Shown in pieces: positions 37,442-47,053 of a DNA stretch of 64,000 bases (position 1 is the first letter of the stretch; each line of letters starts with the position of its first letter). Both the position numbers and the translations under genes were made by a program. Source of the DNA: Caballeronia sp. Lep1P3 (lineage in GTDB: Bacteria > Pseudomonadota > Gammaproteobacteria > Burkholderiales > Burkholderiaceae); the NCBI RefSeq assembly GCF_022879595.1, contig NZ_CP084270.1, positions 1-64,000 of the forward strand, written 5' to 3'. The notes under the pieces were generated by a model. The model did no database searches and was not told the DNA's origin. It saw nothing but the letters and a program-made list of their open reading frames with translations.

Positions 37442-37560
37442 AATTATTCGTTGAGGCGACAACTAGCTTGAAAATTTCCGCGATAGCTCACGGTTCTAGC
37501 ATGACGCCGGGGGACGTGAGTCGCCTTTACATCCGCAGCTGTGCACTGAATGACGACGTT

Positions 37561-38136
37561 TTACAGATGCTCAACAGCAACCGCGTAGCACTCCGCAGCT
37601 TCCTTCAGTTGCCCGGCCGCAGCCTGGACGTGCGTCGGCAGCGCGCTGAGCGCGAGCGCGGTTTCCGCACCATCCAGCCGTCGGCGAAGCTCAACAACGA
37701 GATCCATGACACTGGCGTCACCCACCCGCCGACGATTGCTTTGTCTCGAGCTCACCATCGAGCAGTCGACAAGACGATCAATCTTGCGGAAGTAAGCCTG
37801 CGCAGCTACGCGATGCCTCGCATACAGCGAGGCAACGTTCGACTTTGAAAGACAGTCTTTAACGACATCGGCATTCATGTTGAAATGAAGCTGCAACGCG
37901 TCGGCCGCATCTACCCTGTGAAAACAGGCAACCTGATCAAACAACGTCTCGCCGTCCCTGTCGATCAGGTCGATCCACACCTCACCGTCTTCAAGTATCT
38001 GGCCGGCGCGATGAATCACCCGCTCATCTTCGTTCGCGCAAGCAAGCATCCGGTGGCCATCGACATCATCAACCGGCATCTCGAACACCTCAACCAGTTC
38101 CCCGCTCGCCGCGACTTGCATTACCAATAACGCCAT
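37561..38136 (-). CDS. Conserved hypothetical protein downstream of a cold-shock gene
   Basis: The ATG at 38136 follows an AAGGAGCAAAG site, giving 191 residues; the longer frame upstream is rejected. The N-terminal half (MALLVMQVAASGELVEVFEM) is beta-rich and acidic, the C-terminal half helical (VMDLVVELRRRLDGAETALA). No known domain recognised. It is third in a row after a cold-shock gene (38610) and a small protein (38189) on the same strand, so probably one operon. Confidence 0.65.
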   Translation of the reverse strand: MALLVMQVAASGELVEVFEMPVDDVDGHRMLACANEDERVIHRAGQILEDGEVWIDLIDRDGETLFDQVACFHRVDAADALQLHFNMNADVVKDCLSKSNVASLYARHRVAAQAYFRKIDRLVDCSMVSSRQSNRRRVGDASVMDLVVELRRRLDGAETALALSALPTHVQAAAGQLKEAAECYAVAVEHL

Positions 38137-38188
38137 CTTTGCTCCTTGCAATGCGAATGACCTTTCGTGCGTTGCAGTCCGTGCCGAC

Positions 38189-38419
38189 TTAACCTCGGCT
38201 GTCGACCCAGCCACGCGCCCATGCGGTGGCGTGTCCCACCGCCTGCCTTTCGCTATCGAAGTAGTCGAGCGCATCGAAATGGTAGGAGACCGGGTCCACA
38301 CTGAAGGCGTCACCTCTGGTGAGCAGCAAATTCACAGCAAACCAGCCGTCAGATAACTGGTGAGCGGACGGCGAGATTAAATAGCCGTTGTACTGGTGAG
38401 TATTTTCATAATTTTGCAT
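38189..38419 (-). CDS. Small conserved protein in cold-shock operon
   Basis: From the ATG at 38419 the 76-residue protein begins MQNYENTHQYNGYLISPSAH and ends YFDSERQAVGHATAWARGWV. The helix AxxxAxxWARxWxD is shared with the protein at 61990-62226 (AIVYARTWAREWID), marking a family of short alpha/beta proteins. A longer TTG start at 38503 is possible. Function unknown. Confidence 0.6.
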   Translation of the reverse strand: MQNYENTHQYNGYLISPSAHQLSDGWFAVNLLLTRGDAFSVDPVSYHFDALDYFDSERQAVGHATAWARGWVDSRG

Positions 38420-38580
38420 AAGCGATAACGACCGCACGACATCTTGTCGCACAGGACGAAATAAATTGAAAATGGGATCGAGATTGATCGCGTCGGAAGA
38501 CAAATGATGCGCAGGTAGAAAGCCAGCGATCAGGTCGAGAGCGCATTGCTCCGCGAGGATGTTAGTAGACTGGCAGTCAA

Positions 38581-38600
38581 AGGGCCGGTAGACCGGCCCT
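38581..38600 (-). terminator. Terminator hairpin downstream of cold-shock gene
   Basis: AGGGCCGGTAGACCGGCCCT is a perfect 8-bp stem with a 4-base loop, 10 bases after the stop of the cold-shock gene at 38610. A short T run follows on the minus strand. It could attenuate read-through into the two small genes downstream. Confidence 0.65.
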
Positions 38601-38609
38601 CTGCATACA

Positions 38610-38813
38610 TTACTGCGGCGAGATATTCGCTGCCTGCATACCCTTCGGGCCGCGCCTTGTCTCGTAGCTCACCTTCTGGTTTTCGGCGAGCGTCTTGAAG
38701 CCGTCGCCCCGCACTTCCGAGAAGTGAGCGAAGAGATCGTCGCCGCCAGCGTCGGGAGTAATGAAGCCAAAGCCTTTGCTATCGTTGAACCACTTTACAG
38801 TACCGGTATCCAT
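38610..38813 (-). CDS. cspA: Cold-shock protein
   Basis: The 67-residue cold-shock domain starts [20 protein letters not shown], with DLFAHFSEV as the second RNA-binding motif. The start at 38813 matches the family; the longer frame adds non-conserved residues. It differs from the module A protein at several positions, so it is a separate paralogue. A strong hairpin follows. Confidence 0.93.
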   Translation of the reverse strand: MDTGTVKWFNDSKGFGFITPDAGGDDLFAHFSEVRGDGFKTLAENQKVSYETRRGPKGMQAANISPQ

Positions 38814-39326
38814 AAGAATTCCCTGAAATAAAAAAATAACAGCTCCGGTGCGGAGCGACAAAAACTTCAAGGAAGAAGAGAGGACAACGAGTACCGCGCA
38901 GACAAGGCGGAAAATGGTGATCAGCAATCGAGCTTCTTGAATATTTCGAGACCCACGATATAGCGCCACATGGAAACTGTCAATGCTTTTCGTCATAACT
39001 CTCTAATCAGGCTGCCCGTCGGCCCGAATATATGTCACGCCCCGTTAGCCGCCCGACGAGCGTAGGCCATTGCAAATGCCGATTTATCGTTGCGCGCACT
39101 TGTGCCCACGGTTTTGCCGACATCGCTCGCGGGAGCTGCACCGAGATTCCGGCGTGGAATCTCGTTACAGCGCGACCGTTGACCGTCAAAATGTACTTGC
39201 CCGCTCCACCCTTAGACTCGCCTAACGCCCGTCCAGGCTACGGCTGCGGAAACAAGCCTCCCTTCCGCCTCAGACACTCAGGGGCCGTAAACTCGACGAA
39301 TCGGACTATGGGCTAGATTCAACCAT
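38814..39326. other. No gene recognised; cold-shock upstream region
   Basis: These 513 bases upstream of the cold-shock gene likely include its long 5' leader. Open frames at 39007-39316 look like shadows. Confidence 0.4.
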
Positions 39327-40351
39327 TCAACCGACGTGATTCGCGCGCGCAACGAAAACCGTCACATCGTCGCGACCGCGTGCATAGTCACGGTACAGCA
39401 CCGCTGCAATGAGCGCTGGGTGACGGATCGCTAACCCCGGGTAGCGCGATAGATCCCAACGAGACTTCAGCCCGTCGGAGTGCAAGACGATGAGCGCCCC
39501 TCTGCGTAGGACGCTTCAAACTGCTGGACCCGACGATACGCGTGTCCGATCACGCCGTCATGCGAGGGCAGGTGCTTGTGCGACATTTCTGCCCACACGC
39601 TCGCTGCGACATTCCCGATGCCCGCGAACTTGACGTGCGATCTTTCTTCCTGCGCGGATATCGGAAACCTCGCCACACCCGCCGCCGCGCCAACCGTTGA
39701 GCGCAGCGCATCGTGAGCGCGTTCCAAAATGCTTTCGAGCGGTGCTCCACCGCTGCTCTCCAGTGTCTTTGCCGCCTCCGTCGCTGCGCGATTGGCCATT
39801 GGTCCGTGACCAAGGCCGTCCGCGATGAGGACGGTGAAATTGTCGTCATCGGCGTGGCATGACCACGCGTCGCCGCTGACAAACTCACCGCGTAATGGGA
39901 GATTGACAACGCCGTAACGTACGCGCGCCTCCGTCACGCGGTCCTCCTCCGGACGCGTTAGCCCGTTCCATGAAACGAAGCGCAGCACCGGGCCATGCCC
40001 CGGCGCGGTCCAGACATCGAGTTCATCCGACAACCCCTTCAGTTGTGACATACGTGCTTGAATATCGGCTGCGCCCGGGCCGCTATCAATCGACAACACT
40101 TCAACACCGTAGCGCACCGCAGTCGACACTTTCCCATTGGCGAGAGGACGCACCAGCAACTCTCCATGCGCCTCATTCCTCAGTAAAAGAGTCGCGCACT
40201 CGGTCACGAGCCGTGCAAGCTTCTCAAGCTCTGTCTCGCTAAAGCCGAGACCCCGTGCGAGGTTGCAAATCGAGCGGCACGCCACGCCGGAGTGGGTCGC
40301 TTCGGTGATTTCGCAGCGCTGCTGAACGGCCACCAGTTCGACTTCTGACAT
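39327..40351 (-). pseudogene. RsbT/RsbX-like ATPase-phosphatase, frameshifted near the C-terminus
   Basis: The N-terminal 130 residues form a HATPase-like anti-sigma domain (NLARGLGFSETELEKLARLV, TECATLLLRNEA). The C-terminal part is a SpoIIE/PP2C-type phosphatase (SGDAWSCHADDDNFTVLIAD, GLGHGP). The open frame stops at 39467 because one G is missing in a G run (GAGGGGC, near 39498). The other frame continues LIVLHSDGLKSRWDLSRYPG and DDVTVFVARA to 39327. Such fusions act in partner-switching control of sigma factors or STAS proteins. A relic of a second copy lies at 62343-62470. Confidence 0.85.
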
Positions 40352-41251
40352 CCTCTTTAGAGTCCCTGAAACGCATCTTGGATAACGGCTGTTGCGAAGG
40401 CCAAAGCCGCAAACGCTCCGGTGTTCTGGCCGGGTTCACGTCGGCGCAGATTACGCCAAAACCACCGCATCATGGGGAACCCGCGTATCGACGCTTTTGA
40501 ATCCTACATCGGGGTCTCTGTAAGGCAATTTTGCAGTGACGGTCCGGCATGCGCAACGTCGACGACGCTCGCGCCCAAGCTGTGGAAATGTCGCGCAGCA
40601 GCGCGAAGGTGCTTGACCGCCCCTCGGACGAGCTTTACGTCACGCCTATATGCAGGAACAGACCCGAGGGCGAAGCCGGATACGGGTCGAGCTCTTCGAG
40701 AATGATTCTCGAGGAGGGGAGCGGTTAGAAGCGCGCGGCGCCCGCTCGGTCCCTTTCGTATCATGCGGGTGACGTGGCAGGTGCACGGCGAAGCAAATTC
40801 CTCTTTGTGACGATTCCACGTTTACCGTTCCTAATGCGCGATAGCAATACAGCGGCAGACGTAAAATCCCAAGCCGATACCGGCAGCCGTTCCACTTCGG
40901 TTAAGCGAACTGGCCCGTGTCAACCGATCGAACAGCGTCGGAAGCCCGTGTTATCGGGGAGCCGCGAGCGGTCTGGCGGGAGCGGGTGAATGCACGGGTT
41001 TCCAACTTCCCGTTTGTTGGCGGCGCAGCAACCGTGATTTCTCTTCAACAAGGAGCGAGCGATTCGCAAGGCCCGTGGCCGTCGTACGGTCGAGTGGATA
41101 GGGTCAAGCAGTACGGCCAGTCTACCGACGTTCATCTTGGCCGGTAGTGAGGAGTCGGAGGCAGCGTAGACGCCGAAGGCGACGAAACTGCCGGCCGCGC
41201 CGCACCCGCGGGGCGTAGGATGGCTGACTGATCCTAAGAAAGGGAGCGGTC
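40352..41251. other. No gene recognised
   Basis: This is 900 bases with no recognisable gene. A minus-strand frame just upstream of the phosphatase reads NTGAFAALAFATAVIQDAF and could be the tail of a partner gene, but its start is not visible. Other frames are shadows. Confidence 0.4.
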
Positions 41252-41365
41252 AGCCCCTGTCTGAAAGACGCATCACCGACCAGCAGGTCCGCCTCTACAT
41301 GAGCCATCGCAAGCACCATCTGCAGAAGGTACTATCCGCGGCGCGCGGCGGGCATACCTCGTACT
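41252..41365 (+). pseudogene. istA: IS21 IstA N-terminal fragment
   Basis: The frame reads LSERRITDQQVRLYMSHRKH, typical of the helix-turn-helix start of IS21 transposases (compare [15 protein letters not shown] at 47251). Homology is lost after about 38 codons. No istB is present. Confidence 0.7.
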
Positions 41366-41633
41366 GGCTGACCGAACCTCGCTCCCGGCGCAGCTTGGCG
41401 ACCGCGGAGCACCGGCGATTGACGACCTTGTCGTCCAGATCCATCTCGCAAGCTGAAGCCACCGACGACGCAGGATCCCGGCGAGCCATTTCTTCGTTCG
41501 CCCGCATTCGTTCGTTGGTCTACCAAGTGTTGTAAGACCGGCCATCCAGAAACGTGCGATGATGCGTTGGGTAGTGGATTCGCTTCACCGTTGCCACAGT
41601 GATGCTGTAACTCGCTTTTCGAACAAGGGCTCA

Positions 41634-41966
41634 ATGGTGACCACTCGCGCATCTTGTAGGGCGGTAGGAAAGGACGAGAAAACGTTGATCGTTTTATCCG
41701 AGTACCTCGATCTTTCATTAGTCAAGGGCGGCAATCTAGTGATGATGCAGCAGTGTGCGCACTTCTGCGGCATGTATTTGGCGAACGCAAAAGGGCGATC
41801 CTTGTTGCACTTTCAAGGCACCATCACGGGACATGAAGCAAGCGAAATACTCCGGATAACCAAGGACGGCGGTAATGCCGTTGACATTGCTGGCCGGGGC
41901 TATCGGTTCGTGCGCAGCCTTGTCAGTTTCGAAGACCGCAGCGCAGTCACTTTCCAACGGCTATAG
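41634..41966 (+). CDS. Hypothetical protein
   Basis: A possible 110-residue protein starting MVTTRASCRAVGKDEKTLIV. The middle (RSLLHFQGTITGHEASEILR) and end have balanced composition. No domain recognised and no strong ribosome-binding site; the 135-residue upstream start is less likely. Confidence 0.4.
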   Translation: MVTTRASCRAVGKDEKTLIVLSEYLDLSLVKGGNLVMMQQCAHFCGMYLANAKGRSLLHFQGTITGHEASEILRITKDGGNAVDIAGRGYRFVRSLVSFEDRSAVTFQRL

Positions 41967-42072
41967 GAGCGCGCCAGATTGTCTGCGCAACACTGCCAGA
42001 GAAAAACGAGTCGCCGCCTACTTTCTGTCGGTCAGAACCTTACGGTATTTAGCTGTCTGCAAAGAGGCCCCA

Positions 42073-42255
42073 ATGGCACGCGGTAGCGAGATCATAATCG
42101 CAACCTATGAGTGCGGACTCGTGACGCATTCACTAGGTTTCGCCATGGCCGCGGTTCGATCGGAGGAGTTTCTTTTGGTGTTGACCCACGAACCGCGCAG
42201 CTCGCTTGGGCCGTTCGATGTCCAACGTGTCGGTCGTGCTCAACGATCTGCTTGA
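42073..42255 (+). CDS. Possible small protein
   Basis: A 60-residue frame, MARGSEIIIATYECGLVTHS onward, after AAAGAGG at a short distance. Composition is protein-like for the first 45 residues. No homologue recognised; it could be a gene remnant. Confidence 0.3.
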   Translation: MARGSEIIIATYECGLVTHSLGFAMAAVRSEEFLLVLTHEPRSSLGPFDVQRVGRAQRSA

Positions 42256-42712
42256 GTCCGATCGCACCTTGCGGCGATGCTCACCATCGTTCCCAGCCGG
42301 TTGAGTTCGCCGTTTTTTCTTACGCTGGACGATGTCTCTCGCCTTGGAAGCTGGCGTCTTTCGTTGGCGAGCGCCGCATGACTTCGATGGTGATCTTCCA
42401 CAAGCAAATCGATATGATGCGCCTCGGCATCGCAAATAATGGCTAGACGCAGGCGTGTCGCGCTTAGCCGGCCGATCCGCTGATGACAAGCGAGCAGACG
42501 CAGATAACACTGCTCACGACAGCGCACACCTGCGGATCACAGATCCCATGCCCGAACTGTTGCAGGACACACGTCCGCGCCGCGAACAGGCACCGCATAT
42601 TGTCGCCAGCGATCCTGTCAGATCAGGTCCGACCCATGGCCTTGCGGTGGGACGGTTCCAGGCGCGCTATCATGGCTCGATAAAGAACGCGCCGAACAGC
42701 CCGGAGAATCGA

Positions 42713-43885
42713 ATGGCCGCCCCTCAGGAAAGCGTCAGCATGGCATTGTTCTGCGATTTTGAGAACGTCGCCCTAGGCGTTCGCGATGCAAAGTACGAGA
42801 AGTTCGAGATTAGGCCTGTGCTTGAGCGCCTCTTGCTGAAGGGCAGCATTGTCGTCAAGAAAGCTTATTGCGACTGGGACCGTTACAAAGGCTTCAAGGC
42901 ATCGATGCACGAAGCGAGCTTTGAACTAATTGAGATTCCGCACGTGCGCCAGTCCGGCAAGAACTCAGCCGATATTCGTCTGGTTGTCGATGCGCTTGAC
43001 CTTTGCTATACGAAGTCGCATGTCGATACCTTCGTCATCATCAGCGGAGACTCGGACTTCTCGCCGCTTGTGTCCAAGCTACGCGAGAACGACAAAAAAG
43101 TGATTGGGGTAGGCGTGAAACAATCAACGTCGGAGTTGCTTGTCGCGAATTGTGACGAGTTTATCTTCTACGACGATCTTGTTCGCGAACAACTACGCGC
43201 GGCCGGTAAGCACGATGCGCGTCAAGCCAAGCGCCCGCCCGAGGACGACCGTCAGCCGAGATCCGATGTTGAAGCGCGGAGATCTCAGGCGATCACCATC
43301 GCCGTCGAAACGTTCGAGGCGCTCGCCGCGGAACGCGGCGAAAGTGGCAAGATTTGGGCGTCAGTGCTCAAAAGCGCGATTAAGCGACGCAAGCCTGGCT
43401 TTAGCGAGACGCATTATGGCTTCAAGGCATTCGGTAATCTGCTCGAAGAAGCGCAGTCACGCGGTCTCATCGAGCTTGGCCGGGATGAGAAATCAGGCGC
43501 ATTCGTTTTTCGCTCCGTTTCAGCGCGGACCACAGAGGTCGGCGGAACCGAAGTTGCAGCCGTAGAACGAGCAACCGATGGGACTGAGAACGCGAAGCTG
43601 AACGGTACGCCATTGCGGGCGCGAGAAAGCACACATCAAGCGCTTGTCGCCCTGGAAAGCGATGAGCCCAACACGCGGATGCAACCGGAGGAGAAGCAAG
43701 CCCCCGGGCCGCGTCGGGCGCGAAAGACGGCGGCAAAGCGAGCGTCAGTCGCCGACTCGAATGGACCGGACACAAGTGAGGCCGCGCAGCGAGCAGTTAC
43801 TGAGGAAAAAACCGCGAGGCCAGCCCGTAAAGCGTCTTCCCGCAGCCGTCCCCCGCGCAAAAGCGTCGCGGACACGAGTGACTAG
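42713..43885 (+). CDS. NYN-domain RNase with OST-HTH/LOTUS domain
   Basis: The 390-residue protein starts at 42713 after GGAGAATCGA. The NYN (PIN-like) nuclease domain is at residues 5-150 with conserved acidic residues in LFCDFENV, KNSADIRLVVDAL and IISGDSDFSPLV. An OST-HTH/LOTUS domain follows (about 190-265, WASVLKSAIKRRKPGF, GFKAFGNLLEEA). The C-terminal 120 residues are basic, Ala/Lys/Arg-rich and disordered. Likely acts on RNA; bacterial NYN-LOTUS proteins have poorly known substrates. The longer open frame upstream is not supported. Confidence 0.85.
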   Translation: MAAPQESVSMALFCDFENVALGVRDAKYEKFEIRPVLERLLLKGSIVVKKAYCDWDRYKGFKASMHEASFELIEIPHVRQSGKNSADIRLVVDALDLCYTKSHVDTFVIISGDSDFSPLVSKLRENDKKVIGVGVKQSTSELLVANCDEFIFYDDLVREQLRAAGKHDARQAKRPPEDDRQPRSDVEARRSQAITIAVETFEALAAERGESGKIWASVLKSAIKRRKPGFSETHYGFKAFGNLLEEAQSRGLIELGRDEKSGAFVFRSVSARTTEVGGTEVAAVERATDGTENAKLNGTPLRARESTHQALVALESDEPNTRMQPEEKQAPGPRRARKTAAKRASVADSNGPDTSEAAQRAVTEEKTARPARKASSRSRPPRKSVADTSD

Positions 43886-44022
43886 CAGGCCAACCGAAGA
43901 TTATTCGGGCGGGAACGTAGTGCGCCCGCATTCGCAGCAGCGCTTGCCTCTCAACGTAGACCCCGGTCGCCCCCTTCCCTGGGCGGCCAGGAGGCCTTTT
44001 AAGATTATCAACTCGCGATTTC

Positions 44023-44949
44023 GTGCGCCTGCTTAACGCACCGTTGCATTCGATTGCAAGGGGAGCGTGTGCTGCGTCCGTGGTCCAGCGATTGCTGTTC
44101 TGCCCGAAGTTTGCGTTGGAGTTGGCTCGCGCACGCCTGCTGATGACCGACGGCCAAACCCGATGTACTCTTCTCGGCGCGCCAGCCGATTGTCGAAGAT
44201 CGGCGTCGTACGAGCCTACCCGTTGGCCGACTGGTGCGCTGCCGCTTACCCCTGATGACATCCGACGTCAACGTATGTGGACGAAGACCATACTGCATTG
44301 GCTAACAACTTGCATGGACGGCTATCCCCTCAACGAATTGTTCAAGTGCCTGGCTTTTATCTCTACCGGACTCGCCGCTGTATGGTTGCTTCTCTATAGC
44401 GCTGGCCGATGCCTGCGAAGGCTCCGAGTCAGGCAGGAATACGCCGCAGCGCTGGTGCTGATGCGAGCACCGTCCGCGATGCGCGACGCGTTGTGTGCTT
44501 GCCGCACCCATATTGTTGAAGCTGGCGAAGCACCCCCCGGCCACGGGCGCCCACTCGACTCCTTGATTGCGGTCGAAGCCGCGGTCCGAGCCGCTGCGCC
44601 ATCGGTCGTTCGCCAGTACAGGGCGCAAGGCGTCCTGACTTGGAGGTTGCTGTACGAGATGGAGGCGCAGCTACTGGCGTATCTGGCGGCCACGGGTCAA
44701 CATAGCGAGAGCATTCTTACGATAATCCGCGCACCCGATAACTTGAAGCACCGCGGTGATGAGCACCCCGCTTCCCTTGAGGGCCTTGACCTTATCCCCC
44801 TCGTCTTCCAAGCAATTGAAGAAGCGTGGTGCCGCGATGCTGACGACAACCGAAAGCAGCATGCGATGGACGGGTGCGAGTCGCGCCCTCTCTCTGTCGA
44901 TGCAGCCGTACCGTCTGGACCGTTCGCTGTCTATACGACTGAAACGTAA
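44023..44949 (+). CDS. Membrane-anchored hypothetical protein
   Basis: Up to 308 residues. One membrane span (LFKCLAFISTGLAAVWLLLY, about residues 106-125) is followed by a helical domain with LLYEMEAQLLAYLAATGQHS and PLVFQAIEEAWCRDADD. The start is uncertain; ATG at 44274 (MWTKTILHWLTTCMDGYPLN) would place the span near the N-terminus and is more natural. The C-terminal domain is shared with the fragment at 59865-60158. Function unknown. Confidence 0.5.
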   Translation: MRLLNAPLHSIARGACAASVVQRLLFCPKFALELARARLLMTDGQTRCTLLGAPADCRRSASYEPTRWPTGALPLTPDDIRRQRMWTKTILHWLTTCMDGYPLNELFKCLAFISTGLAAVWLLLYSAGRCLRRLRVRQEYAAALVLMRAPSAMRDALCACRTHIVEAGEAPPGHGRPLDSLIAVEAAVRAAAPSVVRQYRAQGVLTWRLLYEMEAQLLAYLAATGQHSESILTIIRAPDNLKHRGDEHPASLEGLDLIPLVFQAIEEAWCRDADDNRKQHAMDGCESRPLSVDAAVPSGPFAVYTTET

Positions 44950-45478
44950 ATGGGTCCGCGTTAGGGCTTACGGGTCGATCGACCGCTGGCTATCGCGGTG
45001 GGGTTCAGTGCCCGCCGTTTTGTTGGGCCGATTGAACGATGACCCGAGGCTTTTTGCGCACGACTTGGACCAGTCGCGCAAGCAGACTCATATTGCTGCC
45101 AATTGCAAGCCGAATGGCTCTCGAGCGCGCAGGCCGGTACGTCTTCCTGTCGGTTCCAGGAAGAAATGGCCTGAGCGATCTCTACTTCGGGACTGACTTT
45201 TTCAGCGAATTGGATCGTCCACAACGATGGCGAGTGCGTCCGGCGGCTTCGCTTCCAGCATCCGCTCCCGGGCGCTTCGGCGCCTTCCCGCAGATCAACA
45301 TCGGCTCGACCGACGACTCTACTGGGATCGTCCGGTTGTTGCCTGACGGTGCCCGACGCGACGTCTTCGTTTTTTTTCGGTTGCAACGAAATGAGCCGGT
45401 AAGAATCGATGAAGTCGGACGGTATAACGCTCCAGATTTTGTTTCGTGTACGCAAGGCCCGAGGGCCTCGCTGCAAAC
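44950..45478. other. No gene recognised
   Basis: These 529 bases lie between the membrane protein and rplI. In related genomes dnaB usually follows rplI; no DnaB sequence is present here. Open frames at 45039-45545 appear non-coding. Confidence 0.4.
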
Positions 45479-45934
45479 TTACGCGTGCTCGCCCAGCACC
45501 GACACCGTGACGTCGACCACGACGTCCGTGTGCAGCGCCACTTGAACCGGATGGTCGCCGACCATCTTCAGCGGGCCTTGCGGCAGGCGCACTTGCACCT
45601 TTTCCACTTCAGCGAAGCCTTGCGACTTCAGCGCCTGGGCGATGTCCGCGTTCGTGACCGAACCGAACAGACGGCCATCGACGCCGGCCTTCTGCGAAAT
45701 CTGCACGGTGAAACCGTTCAGCTTATCGCCTTGCGTTTGCGCTGCAGACAGCTTTTCAGCGGCAACCTTTTCCAGATCGGCGCGGCGGACTTCGAATTCG
45801 GCGATCGCGTCCTTCGTTGCGCGGCGTGCCTTCTTGCCGGGGATCAGGAAGTTACGTGCGTAGCCGTCCTTGACCTTGACGATGTCGCCGAGGTTGCCCA
45901 AGTTGACGACCTTCTCCAAAAGAATGATTTGCAT
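45479..45934 (-). CDS. rplI: Ribosomal protein L9
   Basis: The 151-residue 50S subunit protein has the N-terminal rRNA-binding lobe ([20 protein letters not shown]), a long connecting helix and a C-terminal lobe ([16 protein letters not shown]). Full length and intact. Third gene of the rpsF-rpsR-rplI operon, 30 bp after rpsR. A truncated second copy is at 53786-54164. Confidence 0.97.
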   Translation of the reverse strand: MQIILLEKVVNLGNLGDIVKVKDGYARNFLIPGKKARRATKDAIAEFEVRRADLEKVAAEKLSAAQTQGDKLNGFTVQISQKAGVDGRLFGSVTNADIAQALKSQGFAEVEKVQVRLPQGPLKMVGDHPVQVALHTDVVVDVTVSVLGEHA

Positions 45935-45964
45935 TTCTGGCTTGTCCTTTGTGCGTCGTCTGAA

Positions 45965-46243
45965 TTAGGCCTTGTGCAGGTCGGTGTACGGCAGCAGCGC
46001 GAGGAAACGTGCGCGCTTGATCGCCGTGTCGAGCTGGCGCTGATAGTGCGCCTTCGTGCCAGTCAGACGAGCCGGCGTGATCTTGCCGTTTTCACCGATG
46101 AAGTCCTTCAGCGTTTCCGTGTCCTTGTAGTCGATGTACTCGACACCGGCTGCCGTGAAACGGCAGAACTTCTTGCGCTTGAAGAGCGGGTTTTGTTGCG
46201 GACGACGCTTGTCAAACTTCTTCTTACCAAAGGGGCGGGGCAT
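45965..46243 (-). CDS. rpsR: Ribosomal protein S18
   Basis: The 92-residue 30S protein has the conserved core [20 protein letters not shown] and [16 protein letters not shown] end. A GGAAAGGACTAGTC ribosome site lies inside the priB remnant. Binds S6 in the platform of the 30S subunit. Confidence 0.97.
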   Translation of the reverse strand: MPRPFGKKKFDKRRPQQNPLFKRKKFCRFTAAGVEYIDYKDTETLKDFIGENGKITPARLTGTKAHYQRQLDTAIKRARFLALLPYTDLHKA

Positions 46244-46245
46244 GA

Positions 46246-46305
46246 CTAGTCCTTTCCAATGTCCTGCGATTCTGTGATGTGGGACACCAGGGTCTGCGGG
46301 TTGCG
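46246..46305 (-). pseudogene. priB: PriB C-terminal remnant
   Basis: The bases between rpsF and rpsR encode [19 protein letters not shown] followed by TAG. This fits the C-terminal end of primosomal protein PriB, which normally occupies this place as a gene of about 100 codons. Only about 20 codons are left and rpsF ends 58 bp before, so most of priB has been deleted without harming its neighbours. Confidence 0.7.
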
Positions 46306-46363
46306 GATTACGCGCACCCCGCGAGTCCCGCTATCGTGACGGCTTGACAGTTCGTGACTGTCC

Positions 46364-46735
46364 TTATGCTTGCGCGTCCGACGGCTGGTTAGCTGACTTC
46401 CTGGCGTCTTCGCGCTGCACTTCCTTCATCATCGGCGACGCGCCGGTTTCGGCCTTCTTCATTTTGACGATCAGATGGCGCAGAACGGCGTCGTTGAACT
46501 TGAACGCGTGTTCCAGTTCTTCGAGCGTCGCCTGGTCGCATTCGATGTTCATGCAGACGTAGTGAGCTTTCGCGAGTTTCTCGATCATGTAGGCCAGTTG
46601 ACGACGGCCCCAGTCCTCGACGCGGTGGATCTGGCCACCACGCGACGTGATCGTGCCCTTGTAGCGATCAATCATCGCGGGTACTTGCTCGCTTTGATCC
46701 GGATGCACGATGAAGACAATCTCATAATGACGCAT
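46364..46735 (-). CDS. rpsF: Ribosomal protein S6
   Basis: The 123-residue 30S protein starts at 46735 ([20 protein letters not shown]) with a strong AAGGAGTGGTAC site. The ferredoxin-like fold signature [20 protein letters not shown] is complete. The longer frame to 46762 is rejected. First gene of the operon with rpsR and rplI. Confidence 0.97.
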   Translation of the reverse strand: MRHYEIVFIVHPDQSEQVPAMIDRYKGTITSRGGQIHRVEDWGRRQLAYMIEKLAKAHYVCMNIECDQATLEELEHAFKFNDAVLRHLIVKMKKAETGASPMMKEVQREDARKSANQPSDAQA

Positions 46736-47053
46736 GTACCACTCCTTGTGGATAGAAGCCACCCGTTAGAGCCCGGTGTGGCAAGTGAAGAGTCCTAGAC
46801 TATATCTGAATCGAACTGCCTGCGAGACGCCTTGCCCTCTTCACTGCCGCTGCGCAAGCGCAAACTGAGCTGTCGGCCGCTGGGAAATGCAATGGCGACA
46901 TCGAGCGCCTTGCGAGGGGCTATGGCAGATCGCAGCCGTTGCGGATAGAACGACGATCTCGTCGCGGGAGTAGAATCAAGCCCGACATCATCGGAGTTGC
47001 ACAATGAATAAACTAGCAACTCTCGGGCGGCATGGTGGGCTTCGAGGCTTCTT
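46736..47053. promoter_or_regulatory. Upstream region of the rpsF operon
   Basis: This holds the promoter of rpsF-rpsR-rplI reading leftward. No other gene was recognised before the IS21 left end at about 47054. Confidence 0.45.

Larger units (their letters stand above)
35801..37479 (+). mobile_element. IS3-family element, copy 2
   Basis: Sequence identical to copies 1 and 3, in opposite orientation. The flanks (left GGTGTA inside an IS3 orfB, right GCGATAGC) share no target duplication. So this copy marks a recombination or deletion junction and not a simple insertion. Confidence 0.9.

Noticed and set aside
40504..40764. 86-residue minus-strand frame as a gene
   Set aside because: Arg/Ala-rich composition, no ribosome site, no similarity recognised; likely random open frame in GC-rich DNA.
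45446..46249. 267-residue plus-strand frame opposite rplI and rpsR
   Set aside because: It is antisense to two certain ribosomal protein genes.
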